NCBI GenBank assembly: GCA_023265365.1
Contig: JAHFTY010000012.1
Location: 1 to 35,134 of the forward strand
Reading direction: 5' to 3'
Origin: Acidobacteriota bacterium
Lineage (GTDB): Bacteria > Acidobacteriota > Terriglobia > 20CM-2-55-15
Length of the DNA: 35,134 nucleotides
The number at the start of each line of letters is the position of its first letter. Position 1 is the first letter of the stretch. The notes beneath the pieces were generated by a model. The model saw nothing but the letters and a program-made list of their open reading frames with translations. It did not search any database and was not told the origin of the DNA. The translations under genes and the position numbers were made by a program. Shown in pieces: positions 1-8,460 of the stretch.

Positions 1-111
1 AAACAGGGTCGATCCGAGCAGAGGCAACATATGAATCCTTTTTTCGCCCGCCCCTCAAGCCACTGCGGTCCCAATAAAGCATGATCGAGGAAAAACGTTT
101 TCTCCTCCTCG

Positions 112-260
112 GAGCCTGTCCAAGTAATACGAGAGTGGAAATGTGCGAAAAATTTTTTTCGCACATTTGCCCCACAAACGACGATCGAAGAATCGCCAGG
201 CCGTTTCGATCCCCCGAAAAACGTCCAAATTCGAGTTTTTCGTATTACTTGGACAGGCTC
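112..260. mobile_element. MITE-like non-autonomous insertion (149 bp)
   Basis: Perfect 21-bp terminal inverted repeats lie at 112-132 and 240-260; the outer end reads GAGCCTGTCCAAGTAATACG. The element sits inside a copy of the dispersed repeat. It is flanked on both sides by CTCG (108-111 and 261-264), whereas uninterrupted copies at 4640 and 9700 read CCTCCTCGACGAGG with a single CTCG. This fits a 4-bp target duplication. The interior is AT-rich and holds a near-perfect palindrome at 139-168 around GTGCGAAAAATTTTTTTCGC. There is no coding capacity for a transposase, so any mobilising enzyme must be encoded elsewhere. The family is not assigned. Confidence 0.75.
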
Positions 261-370
261 CTCGACGAGGGTGGCGCGACGCGCCGGGGTGGTGCGGTTC
301 AAGAAATCGATTTTATTGAACGGACCGCCCCGCCGCTCCGCGGCACCCCGCCTTGGCCAAGGCGGGGAAA
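261..370 (+). repeat. Dispersed palindromic repeat, copy A
   Basis: This copy continues leftward at 85-111 but is split by the MITE-like insertion. It is a string of short palindromes: a GAGG/CCTC arm, GGCGCGACGCGCC, a TTCAAGAAATCGATTTTATTGAA stem at 298-320, GCCGCTCCGCGGC, and finally a CCCCGCCTTGGCCAAGGCGGGG-type stem at 347-367 followed by AAA. The same modules recur at about 2450, 4566, 9685 and, inverted, 15682-15943. It is non-coding; reading frames through it are spurious. Confidence 0.8.
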
Positions 371-536
371 TTCACAAGACCATCGTGGCACATCCTAAGG
401 GTTTTGCCGCCCGATGAGAATTGGCAAATGCGGCGGACGGTTTCCCGCACCGTTGAAAAGCAGCAGCCGGCCGGCGTGTGCGGATACGCGAGATTTCGAT
501 TCTGGAACCTTGACCGGGCACTATAAGATTCCCGCC

Positions 537-2402
537 ATGAAACACGCATGCCGGATTGTGATTGTCTTTCTTTGCCTGCACGTGGTCGCTCATGCGCAGG
601 CGTTCGAGGTGGCTGAAGCCTCGATTGCCGATCTTCAAAAAGCGATGACGGACGGCAAGGTCACCTCGAAGGCGCTGGTGCAGTCGTACCTCACACGCAT
701 CGAGGCGTTCGACAGGAAAGGCCCGAGGCTCAACGCTCTCATTGCCATCAATCCCAACGCCGTCAAGGATGCCGAAGCGCTCGATCGCGAACGCGCGGCG
801 AAAGGACCGCGCGGTCCGTTGCATGGCATTCCGGTCATCGTGAAGGACAACTACGACGTCGCCGGTCTGCCGACCACGGCCGGCACGATGGCGCTGCTGT
901 CGCACATTCCGGACAAGGATGGATTCCAGGTGCGAAAGCTGCGGGAGGCCGGCGCGGTGATCCTTGCCAAGTCCAACCTCCACGAACTCGCATCCGGAAT
1001 CCTGACCGTCGGCTCGGCCTTCGGTCAGACGCTCAATCCATACGATCCGGAGCGCGTTCCCGGTGGATCGAGCGGCGGAACCGGCGCGGCCATCGCCGCC
1101 AGTTTTGCGGCGGCGGGGATGGGGAGCGATACGTGTGGTTCGATTCGAATTCCATCCTCGCACAACAACCTGGTCGGATTGCGGCCCACGAAAGGTCTCT
1201 CGAGCATCAACGGAATCGTTCCCTTGTCCGTCACTCAGGATGTCGGCGGGCCGCTGGCCCGCTCGGTTGCGGATCTCGCCGCGATGCTGGACGCCACGAT
1301 CGGTGAAGCCCCGGGAGACGCCGCCACTCGCCTGGCCGCCGGCCAGGCCCGGCCGACATTTGCCGACGCGCTGAACGCGGCCTCGCTGAACGGTGTGCGA
1401 ATCGGCGTGCTGGAGCCGCTGTTTGGCGACGCGTCGGACGACCAGGACGTCTTGCGTCTGGTTCGGACGGCCATCGATGACATGAAGAAACAGGGAGCCA
1501 CCGTCGAATCAATCAAAATGCCCGAGTTGAATGACCTGCTGAACGGCTCCTCGGTGATCGATTACGAGTTCAAGGAAGACCTGGCCGCCTATCTCGCCCG
1601 CTATTCGAACCCGCCGGTGAAAACGCTCCAGGAAATCGTGGACAAAGGCCTGTACCACTCCATGCTCGAGGCCGTACTCAAGAGACGCCTCGCCGCCAAA
1701 GGACGCGACAGCGACGACTACCGCAAGGCGGTCGAGAAGAGAAAAGAAGTCCAGCAGGCCATCCTGAAAGTGATGGCGGACCAGAAACTCGACGCGCTCG
1801 CTTATCCAACGATTCGACGAAAGCCCGTCCATATCGGCGAGCAGCAACCGGGAAGCACCTGCCAGTTGAGCGCGACCACCGGTTTTCCGGCGATCAGCAT
1901 GCCTGCGGGATTCACGCCCGATGGATTGCCCACGGGTCTGGAGCTGCTCGGAGTCCCCTTCGATGACGCCCGGCTCGTCTCTTTCGCGTACGCCTTCGAA
2001 CAGGCCGCGCACCACCGGAGGGCGCCGGCCCTGACACCGGCCCTGGGGTTACGGACCATGGCCGGCGTGTTGAGCTGGGAGACGAAGATCAGTGTGCCCG
2101 GCGGCGCGCAGGTTTCCGGGCGTTTTGCCTTCGATCCGTCAACCAACGAGTTGCGTTATTCGCTCGCCGCCTCGGGGATGAAACAGGATCCGTTGATTTC
2201 CGCCACGATTCATCGCGCTCCCAAAGGAGCGTCGGGCCCCGTGATTCTCGTCCTTTCGAATCGTCCCTTCGAAGAACTGTCGGGCACACAACGGCTCACC
2301 AGTGCCGATCGTGAGAAGCTGACAGGGGGCGAACTGTACCTTGAAGTCCACACACGCCAGGGACGGGCGGAGAGTTTCAGGTCGGCGCTGACTCCTCGGT
2401 GA
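537..2402 (+). CDS. Secreted amidase-signature hydrolase with C-terminal CHRD-like domain
   Basis: Starting at ATG 537 the protein has 621 residues and opens with a signal peptide (hydrophobic to about residue 20, A-Q-A cleavage context). The body is an amidase-signature enzyme, a family that hydrolyses C-N amide bonds. The Ser-cisSer-Lys triad is visible: Lys103 in VIVKDNYD, the GGSSGG loop at 176-181, and nucleophile Ser202 in GSDTCGSIRIPS. The frame stays open upstream to 414, but that extension is not signal-like, so 537 is preferred. Residues from about 506 to the end are not amidase: they carry an ISATIHRAPKGASGPVILVL stretch and a LYLEVHTRQGRAESFR tail, the pattern of a CHRD domain. 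Substrate is unknown; the signal peptide points to an extracytoplasmic role. Confidence 0.9.
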   Translation: MKHACRIVIVFLCLHVVAHAQAFEVAEASIADLQKAMTDGKVTSKALVQSYLTRIEAFDRKGPRLNALIAINPNAVKDAEALDRERAAKGPRGPLHGIPVIVKDNYDVAGLPTTAGTMALLSHIPDKDGFQVRKLREAGAVILAKSNLHELASGILTVGSAFGQTLNPYDPERVPGGSSGGTGAAIAASFAAAGMGSDTCGSIRIPSSHNNLVGLRPTKGLSSINGIVPLSVTQDVGGPLARSVADLAAMLDATIGEAPGDAATRLAAGQARPTFADALNAASLNGVRIGVLEPLFGDASDDQDVLRLVRTAIDDMKKQGATVESIKMPELNDLLNGSSVIDYEFKEDLAAYLARYSNPPVKTLQEIVDKGLYHSMLEAVLKRRLAAKGRDSDDYRKAVEKRKEVQQAILKVMADQKLDALAYPTIRRKPVHIGEQQPGSTCQLSATTGFPAISMPAGFTPDGLPTGLELLGVPFDDARLVSFAYAFEQAAHHRRAPALTPALGLRTMAGVLSWETKISVPGGAQVSGRFAFDPSTNELRYSLAASGMKQDPLISATIHRAPKGASGPVILVLSNRPFEELSGTQRLTSADREKLTGGELYLEVHTRQGRAESFRSALTPR

Positions 2403-2449
2403 GTGGACGCCACCCCAGCTAAATATTCCTGTCCACAAAAGCGAAATCG

Positions 2450-2525
2450 CGGTTCAAGAGTTGATTTTGTTGGTCGAACCGCCCCGCCGCTCCGCGGCAC
2501 CCCGCCTTGGCCAAGGCGGGGAAAA
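2450..2525 (+). repeat. Dispersed palindromic repeat, copy B (partial)
   Basis: Only the right-hand module is present: a degenerate TTCAAGAG/GATTTTG stem, then ACCGCCCCGCCGCTCCGCGG and the CTTGGCCAAG stem, ending GGGGAAAA. It lies between the amidase and the histidine kinase. The kinase frame is open through it, which would give a false N-terminal extension. Confidence 0.75.
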
Positions 2526-2619
2526 GAAAAACCCAAGCGTGTCGGGTTCGACATTCCAAAATCTTCGACTCGATTCTTGGACCGGCCGGACTCGCTGCGC
2601 GTTTGCTATATTGTCGCCC

Positions 2620-4557
2620 GTGATCTCCTCCATTCCACGCCGCGTCGCCGCTGTTCTGGGGATCGGCGCGATTTATATCCTGACTGCGAAGTTCGGTTTC
2701 AGTCTCGCCTTCGTCGCGGAACAGGTCACCGTCGTCGGGCCCCCGGCCGGATTAGCCATCGCATCCATCGCGCTTCTCGGATTCGGCGTCTGGCCCGGAG
2801 TTTTCCTTGGCGCTTTTGTCGCCAATGTCACCGGCAACGAACCGGTGCTGACGGCGATCGGTATTGCCGCCGGCAACACGCTTGAGGCGGTGGTTGCCGT
2901 CGCATTGATGAAGCGGATTTCGCGGTTCGACAAAGCGCTCGCCCGCATCCGCGACGTTTTTGCTCTGATCCTGCTGGGCGCGGGAGCCGGCTGTGCGGTC
3001 GGCGCCACGATCAGCGTTGCGAGTCTTTGCGCGGGAGGAGTCCAGCCCTGGAACCGGTTTGGCGCGCTGTGGTTCGTGTGGTGGTTGGGCGACGGATTGG
3101 GCACCCTGATTGTCGCTCCGATGCTGCTGACGCTGTTCACAACGAACTTCAGCCGGCAGCCCGCACGCCGATGGGAAGCCGTCGGGCTTGGAGCGGCACT
3201 GATCCTGGCCAGTGCGGCGGTGTTTGCCGGCCGCCGGCAGGAGATTTCCGCCCGATCCATCGAGTACGTCGTTTTTCCGATGGTGATCTGGGCCGCGCTC
3301 CGCTTCGGACCGCGAGGCGCGGCCTGCGCCACATTTCTGATTTCGGCAATCGCGGTTTGGGGAACAAGCCGGGGAGTGGAGCCGATCGTGGCCGGCGATC
3401 CGGCCGGAAATCCGGTCTATGTTCAACTCTTCGTGGCTGTCGTTGCGATAACCGGTCTTGTCCTTGCCGCTGCGATTTCCCAACGGCGGGAACAATACGC
3501 TGTGTCCATGGCTGTGATCGAAGGAACGACCGATTCGGTGTTCGTGAAGGACTCGCTCGGCCGGTACCTCATGATCAATTCCGCCGGCGCCTCTTTCATC
3601 GGCAAGCCGCCGGAGATGATTCTCGGACAGGACGACTCCGGCCTTTTTTCAGAAGAGACTGCGGCTCGATTGATGAAGCAGGATCGGCACGTGATGGAAT
3701 CCGGAGAGACGGAGACGATTGAGGAGACGGTGACAGCGGGAAACGCATCCCGCATATATCTGTCGACCAAGGGACCGTATCGCGACTCGCGTGGAAGAAT
3801 AATCGGGGTGATCGGTGTGTCGAAGAACATCACGGAACTCAAGCGCATCAGCGAAGAGTTGCGGGAAAACGACAAGCGCAAGGACGAGTCCCTCGCCATG
3901 CTTGCCCACGAATTGCGCAATCCGATGGCGCCGCTCCGGCTCGCGGCCGACCTGATGAAGCTGGACCCCGAACGGGCAGCCGAGCAAAACGTGCAGGACG
4001 TGATCGCGCGCCAGGTCAAGAAACTGGGCCGCCTCGTGGACGATCTTCTCGATGTTTCACGCCTGACCCGCGGCAAAGTCGAGTTGCAACGCATGTCCAT
4101 CGATGTGCGCGTCCCGCTCCGCTCTGCGGCCGGAATCATACGGCCGGCGGCGGCGGCGAAAGGGCAACACCTCGAGATGGCGATACCGGAAACTCCGGTT
4201 GTGGTTTACGGAGACGCGCTCCGGCTCGAACAGGTGTTCTCAAACCTGCTGAACAACGCCTCGAAGTTCGCCGGCGTCGAAGGCTCGATCAAGGTCTGTC
4301 TTCGGGAAGAGCAAGGCGAAGCCGTCATCGGTGTTTCGGACAACGGCGCCGGAATCCCGCGAGAGTTTCTCTCGCGCGTTTTTGACATTTTCACCCAGGG
4401 GGATGGCTCGTCGACGCGAGCGGAAGGCGGGCTGGGCATTGGCCTGACCGTGGTCCGGAGCATCGTGTTGATGCACGGCGGCCGCGTCGAGGCATTTAGC
4501 GAAGGTTTGGGCAGAGGCGCAACGTTCACGATTCGTCTGCCCATGACCAGTGAATAA
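2620..4557 (+). CDS. MASE1-PAS sensor histidine kinase
   Basis: Read from GTG 2620 the protein has 645 residues; TTG 2611 is an alternative. The frame is open from 2461 but those first codons come from the dispersed repeat. The N-terminal half is a multi-pass membrane region of MASE1 type, with the hallmark VVGPPAGLAIASIALLGFG. A PAS domain follows (VIEGTTDSVFVKDSLGRYLM to GVIGVSKNITELK). The kinase core has the H-box AMLAHELRNPMAPLRL with phospho-acceptor His430, N-box FSNLLNNASKF, G1 VSDNGAGIP, F-box FDIFTQ and G2 GGLGIGLTVV. It should autophosphorylate in response to a signal sensed through the membrane or PAS domain. No response regulator is adjacent, so the partner is unknown. Confidence 0.92.
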   Translation: MISSIPRRVAAVLGIGAIYILTAKFGFSLAFVAEQVTVVGPPAGLAIASIALLGFGVWPGVFLGAFVANVTGNEPVLTAIGIAAGNTLEAVVAVALMKRISRFDKALARIRDVFALILLGAGAGCAVGATISVASLCAGGVQPWNRFGALWFVWWLGDGLGTLIVAPMLLTLFTTNFSRQPARRWEAVGLGAALILASAAVFAGRRQEISARSIEYVVFPMVIWAALRFGPRGAACATFLISAIAVWGTSRGVEPIVAGDPAGNPVYVQLFVAVVAITGLVLAAAISQRREQYAVSMAVIEGTTDSVFVKDSLGRYLMINSAGASFIGKPPEMILGQDDSGLFSEETAARLMKQDRHVMESGETETIEETVTAGNASRIYLSTKGPYRDSRGRIIGVIGVSKNITELKRISEELRENDKRKDESLAMLAHELRNPMAPLRLAADLMKLDPERAAEQNVQDVIARQVKKLGRLVDDLLDVSRLTRGKVELQRMSIDVRVPLRSAAGIIRPAAAAKGQHLEMAIPETPVVVYGDALRLEQVFSNLLNNASKFAGVEGSIKVCLREEQGEAVIGVSDNGAGIPREFLSRVFDIFTQGDGSSTRAEGGLGIGLTVVRSIVLMHGGRVEAFSEGLGRGATFTIRLPMTSE

Positions 4558-4875
4558 ACGCGCATTCGAGGAAAAGCGGTTTTCCCCTCCTCGATGACGC
4601 ACAGCTGAAATCGAGGAAAAGCGGTTTTCCCCTCCTCGACGAGGAGGGGTGGCGCGAAGCGCCGGGGTGGTGCTGTTCAAGAAATCGATTTTGTTGAACG
4701 AACCGCCCCGCCGCTCCGCGGCACCCCGCCTTGGCCAAGGCGGGGAAAAGTCCTCGTCCTGCGACTCCATGGCTTCATGTAATAACCAGACCGCATCGCC
4801 CAACGTTTTTTCTCGCTTAGGAAAAGCCCAGCGCCGGGGTGGTGGACACCACCCTCGGCGGGTCTGTTCAAGACA
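4558..4875. other. Intergenic region between convergent genes
   Basis: This is mostly repeat copy C. A degenerate fragment (CGCCGGGGTGGTGGACACCA and following bases, about 4831-4872) lies just before the stop of the minus-strand secreted protein. No real open reading frame was found; candidate frames translate the repeat. Confidence 0.6.
4566..4785 (+). repeat. Dispersed palindromic repeat, copy C (longest)
   Basis: The first module (GAGGAAAAGCGGTTTTCCCC followed by TCCTCGA) occurs twice, at 4566-4594 and 4611-4640. The full chain of stems follows: CCTCCTCGACGAGG, GGCGCGAAGCGCC, TTCAAGAAATCGATTTTG-TTGAA, GCCGCTCCGCGGC and CTTGGCCAAG, ending at 4750. A further stretch to about 4785 (TCGTCCTGCGACTCC, later CATGTAA) is shared with the inverted copy near 15821-15852. 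It lies between convergent genes. Confidence 0.8.
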
Positions 4876-5643
4876 CTATCGAATGAACCCGGACAACGAC
4901 GCCGGAACGCTGGTGACAACGTCTCGAGTGAACTTCAGTCCGGCCGCATAGATCGGCTGATTCGAATCCAGTCTCACCGGTCCCACGTGCTTCTCCGGAA
5001 TTCCGGCCACCCATTCGTTCAGGAATCGCGATACCGTCGTCTTCCCGGCCACCGTCAATTGAGCCGCTGAGAGAAGCCTTCCATAGAGATCGAATACCTG
5101 AAGGCGAACCAGCGCCGGAATGGTCAGATCGTTGGTGATGGCCAGGGCGAGACGCCCGTCCTCGCGGGCGTCATCGATGAACTGGATCCCGGTCGCGCTC
5201 GCCGATGAGTTGACGGCGGTTTCGGACGAAAGGCGGAGCGTCCCCTGCGGACTGCGTGCGTAAGTGGAATAGACCGTATAGGCGACGATCGGACTCGAGC
5301 AGCTCACCGTGGCGTAACCCGTCGTCAACGGGCCGGCCCCCGAGGTTCGCAACAGGTCAAAACTATTCGGCGGCAGGAATTGCTGAATCAGACCGCCGAC
5401 CGCCACCGATCCGTCCGGAGCCGTGAGGGCGGGCGCCGAACCGACCAGTTCGATCCAGCAGGAAATAGAACCCAGTCCGCCGTTCTGCATGACCAGCGAC
5501 GTCCGGTAAGTTGTGCCATCCGGCTGGCTTCCATTCACCACCACGGGGAATACGTGAAGCACGCTCGCGCTCCGGTCCTGCGCCCGGGCAATGCTGGCGG
5601 ATAGCGCGAGGACCACCACTCCGATAAGTCTCATGAACCGCAT
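4876..5643 (-). CDS. Small secreted protein of unknown function
   Basis: Starting at ATG 5643 (ATG 5634 is equally possible) the product has 255 residues. The first 22 residues form a signal peptide (MRFMRLIGVVVLALSASIAR, then A-Q). The mature part is rich in Ser, Thr, Val and short beta-like stretches, with no charged catalytic cluster or recognisable enzyme motif. The frame is open upstream to 6036, but that part overlaps the acyl-CoA synthetase antisense and is not signal-like. It lies 88 bp downstream of the synthetase on the same strand. Its function is not recognised; an adhesin-like or cell-surface beta protein is possible. Confidence 0.75.
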   Translation of the reverse strand: MRFMRLIGVVVLALSASIARAQDRSASVLHVFPVVVNGSQPDGTTYRTSLVMQNGGLGSISCWIELVGSAPALTAPDGSVAVGGLIQQFLPPNSFDLLRTSGAGPLTTGYATVSCSSPIVAYTVYSTYARSPQGTLRLSSETAVNSSASATGIQFIDDAREDGRLALAITNDLTIPALVRLQVFDLYGRLLSAAQLTVAGKTTVSRFLNEWVAGIPEKHVGPVRLDSNQPIYAAGLKFTRDVVTSVPASLSGFIR

Positions 5644-5731
5644 CGTTGGATCATAGACGACGGTCTGAACGAAAGGTATGTTTTGTACAGCAGTGCGCGA
5701 ACCGCCGGGGTGGTCGCCGCGAATGACCGGC

Positions 5732-7303
5732 TCATTGTCTGCTGATGGCGGACTTCTTTCCTCGGAGCACGAACTTCTGAATCTTTCCGGTGGCGGTTTT
5801 CGGCAGTTCTTCGATGATTCGAAATTCCTGTGGAACTTTGAAATGGGCCAGGTGGGCGCGGGCGAATTCGCGAAGATCGCCTTCGCTGGCGTGGCCCCCC
5901 GTTCGAAGGACCACAAAGGCGCAGGGAGCCTCTCCCCATTTTTCGTGCGGCAGGCCGACGACGGCCACTTCCTGCACGGCCGGATGGCGCAGCAGGATGC
6001 CTTCAACCTCGACGGAGGAAATGTTCTCGCCACCACTGATGATGATGTCCTTCATCCGGTCGCGGATTTCCGCGTACCCATCCGGATGCACGACCGCGGC
6101 GTCTCCCGTATGCATCCAGCCGCCGCGGAAGGCTTGGGCGGTGGCATCCGGATCGTTGTAGTAGCCTTTCATCACGACGTTTCCGCGAACCACAATCTCC
6201 CCGAGCGTTTCGCCGTCGTGAGGGACTTCCTTTCCTTCCTCGTCCACGACCTGCAACTCGCCCGAAGTGATCAGTTCCACGCCCTGGCAGGCCTTAACGG
6301 CGGCGCGCTCGCGAACGGACTTTGCGGTGTGTTCCGGCCTCGGCTCGCAAATCGTGATGAACGGGGACGTCTCGGTCATGCCGTAGGCCTGGGTGATCAC
6401 CCAGCCGAGTTCTTCTTCCACACGCTCGATCGTCGCGGCGGCCGGAGGCGCGCCGGCCGTCACCACTCGAACGCCTCGCGGCGCGTGTTTCCGCATTTCT
6501 TCGGGCGCGTTGGCGATTCCGATCAAAACCGTGGGCGCGGCGCACAGCATGGTGACGGCTTCGCGGGCCACGAGGTTGTAGACCGCGGCCGGATCGACCT
6601 TGCGAAGGCAAACGTGGGTTCCGCCGACGGCGGTGACAGTCCAAACGAACGTCCAGCCGTTGGCGTGAAACATCGGAAGCGTCCAGAGATACCGGTCGGC
6701 CACCGTCATCGGCAGGTGCACCAGCGTCCCGACAACGTTCATGTAGGCATTGCGATGGGTGATCATCACACCCTTTGGCTTTGAAGTGGTGCCGCTCGTG
6801 TAATTGATGCTGATGAGATCGCCTTCCGCAATTTCCGGCCTTTCAAAAACAGGACTCGTTGAGGCGACCAGCGACTCATAGTCCAGCCAGCCGGCCCGGG
6901 TTCCCTCCAGAGCCACAAAGTGCTCCACCCCGGGAATCGATTCCCGGATGCTGTCCACGGCATCCAGATAATCGGCATGCGCGCAAACGACGCGAGCGCC
7001 GCTATGACCGATGATGTAAGCGAAGTCCGCGGCGGTCAGCCGGAAGTTCACCGGAACCACCACTGCGCCGATCTGTGGAACGGCGTAGAACGACTCGAGC
7101 TGGGCCGTCATGTTCGGCGCAATGTGTGCCACACGATCTTGCCGGCGCACGCCCAACGCCTGAAGGGCGGCGGACCACCGGTCGCACCGGTCGAAAAACT
7201 GCAGGTAACTGAAGCGCACTTCTCCGTCGACAACGGCTTCACGGTTCGCATACAGTCGGCGGCTGCGACGGGCAAATTCGAGGGGTGTCAGAGGAGTTTC
7301 CAC
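5732..7303 (-). CDS. AMP-dependent acyl-CoA synthetase
   Basis: A complete 523-residue member of the ANL adenylating superfamily, which activates a carboxylic acid with ATP and transfers it to CoA. Visible motifs are the phosphate-binding loop YTSGTTSKPKGVMITHR, the QAYGMTETSP motif, the hinge region TGDAAVVHPDGYAEIRDRMKDIIISGGE, and the C-terminal catalytic lysine in PKTATGKIQK. Length and motif spacing match medium- or long-chain fatty acyl-CoA ligases, but the substrate cannot be read from sequence. The start is GTG (7301-7303). This places it 19 nt inside the possible start of the divergent TPR-methyltransferase gene, so the two 5' ends overlap. Confidence 0.93.
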   Translation of the reverse strand: METPLTPLEFARRSRRLYANREAVVDGEVRFSYLQFFDRCDRWSAALQALGVRRQDRVAHIAPNMTAQLESFYAVPQIGAVVVPVNFRLTAADFAYIIGHSGARVVCAHADYLDAVDSIRESIPGVEHFVALEGTRAGWLDYESLVASTSPVFERPEIAEGDLISINYTSGTTSKPKGVMITHRNAYMNVVGTLVHLPMTVADRYLWTLPMFHANGWTFVWTVTAVGGTHVCLRKVDPAAVYNLVAREAVTMLCAAPTVLIGIANAPEEMRKHAPRGVRVVTAGAPPAAATIERVEEELGWVITQAYGMTETSPFITICEPRPEHTAKSVRERAAVKACQGVELITSGELQVVDEEGKEVPHDGETLGEIVVRGNVVMKGYYNDPDATAQAFRGGWMHTGDAAVVHPDGYAEIRDRMKDIIISGGENISSVEVEGILLRHPAVQEVAVVGLPHEKWGEAPCAFVVLRTGGHASEGDLREFARAHLAHFKVPQEFRIIEELPKTATGKIQKFVLRGKKSAISRQ

Positions 7304-8385
7304 GCAAGGTGTCTACACTACCGGATCTCATGAGGCAAGGGCTTCTTCACGCGCAGCAGGGCGAGTGGGAGCGGGCCCGCCAATCCTTCGAGGCGGCTTG
7401 CGAAACCGGGGGGTCGATGAGCGCGGCCTTGTCGAACAACCTCGGCGTGGTGGCGTTCCATCAGGGCGACTTCGGGAAATCCAATGAACGGTTCAAGCAG
7501 GCGGCGGAGTTATGGAGCCGGGATCCCGATGACGCCGGAATCGCCATGGCCCGATGCAACCTGGCGGCTCTTTACTGGCGCCAAGGTTTCTTTTCCGAGT
7601 CCGAGCATCAACTGCAGATGGCCTTTCGCATTCTCGACCGAAAGCCGCCAAACGTCTCTCCCGATGTTCTGACCATCGAGGTCAAACCGGACCTCAATCC
7701 GGACAATCTCCCCGAAACACTTCGGAGGCTGGGTCCGTGGTATCAGAACATCGAGGTTCGTCCCGGTCTCATGACAAATCCATCCGGCGGCGATCACCCG
7801 GGGTACCGGTGGAGAATTCTCGAAAAATTCCTTCCAAAGGACCTCGCCGGAAAGACGGTGCTCGATATCGGGTGCAACGCAGGCTACTTCAGTTTTGAAA
7901 TGAAGAGGCGAGGGGCCGCCCGTGTCGTGAGCATCGACATCATGCCGCACGTTCTTGCCCAGACGCGGTTCCTGTCGGCATGGTTCGACCTGCCGGTCGA
8001 GCTGCGTCAAATGGATGCCTACGATGTTGGAAACCTGGGCGAGTTCGATTACGTCATATTCGTCGGAGTGCTCTACCACCTCAAACATCCCCTTTACGCA
8101 CTCGAGAAAATCGGAGCGGTTTGCAGGGACATGATGCTGTTTCAGTCGGTGATTGCGGGGCCTCGGGGTGATTTCACGCCGGAAGAAAACTATCCGGATG
8201 GGGAAAAGAAGGTGTTTGAACAGGCCACCTATCCAAAGTTGTATTTCGTCGAAAAATCTTACAATGGCGACGAAAGCAACTGGTGGTTTGCCACGCAGAG
8301 CTGCCTGAAAGCCATGCTGCGGACGGCCGGGTTCCGCGAAATTCTGGCTACCGAAAACGCCGATACGTTCGTCTGCCACAAGTAA
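7285..8385 (+). CDS. TPR-containing SAM-dependent methyltransferase (CmoB/DUF1698-like)
   Basis: A 366-residue product if it starts at GTG 7285, which is preceded by GAGGGG. GTG 7309 and ATG 7330 are in-frame alternatives that would avoid overlap with the divergent synthetase. Residues 15-120 form TPR-like helical pairs (AQQGEWERARQSFEAA, HQGDFGKSNERFKQAAEL). The C-terminal part is a class I methyltransferase: SAM motif VLDIGCNAGYFSFEMKRRGA, acidic end VVSIDI, and the VGVLYHLKHPLYAL stretch typical of CmoB-like/Rta_06860-type enzymes. Those relatives are often labelled tRNA wobble-uridine modifiers. The TPR fusion suggests a different or protein substrate, and the actual substrate is unknown. 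Confidence 0.85.
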   Translation: MSEEFPRKVSTLPDLMRQGLLHAQQGEWERARQSFEAACETGGSMSAALSNNLGVVAFHQGDFGKSNERFKQAAELWSRDPDDAGIAMARCNLAALYWRQGFFSESEHQLQMAFRILDRKPPNVSPDVLTIEVKPDLNPDNLPETLRRLGPWYQNIEVRPGLMTNPSGGDHPGYRWRILEKFLPKDLAGKTVLDIGCNAGYFSFEMKRRGAARVVSIDIMPHVLAQTRFLSAWFDLPVELRQMDAYDVGNLGEFDYVIFVGVLYHLKHPLYALEKIGAVCRDMMLFQSVIAGPRGDFTPEENYPDGEKKVFEQATYPKLYFVEKSYNGDESNWWFATQSCLKAMLRTAGFREILATENADTFVCHK

Positions 8386-8460
8386 TCTCACCAAACCGGT
8401 TCCCAATCCGTCTGAATCACCTGTGTTTACGTATTTGCGAAAGCCAGGGGAAGAAAAGAA

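Larger units (their letters stand above)
1..536. other. Non-coding left edge and amidase upstream region
   Basis: Positions 1-84 show no recognisable gene, 85-370 are the dispersed repeat plus its MITE-like insertion, and 371-536 are unique sequence leading to the amidase start. A TATAAG hexamer lies at 521-526 but no well-spaced -35 box accompanies it, so no promoter is called. An open frame on the minus strand across 372-1163 overlaps the amidase and looks like a coding shadow. Confidence 0.5.

Noticed and set aside
81-398. 105-residue plus-strand open frame at the left edge
   Set aside because: It runs through the MITE-like element and the dispersed repeat; its Arg/Pro-rich tail is simply the repeat translated.
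372-1163. 263-residue minus-strand open frame
   Set aside because: Antisense to the amidase, which has all its motifs; high-GC shadow frame.
2461-2619. N-terminal extension of the histidine kinase
   Set aside because: The extension is translated repeat sequence; MASE1 homology begins near GTG 2620.
2403-2885. 160-residue frame between amidase and kinase
   Set aside because: Covers repeat copy B and then overlaps the MASE1 coding region in another frame.
5678-6784. 368-residue plus-strand frame
   Set aside because: Antisense to the acyl-CoA synthetase, whose motifs are complete; the His/Gly-rich translation is typical of antisense high-GC DNA.
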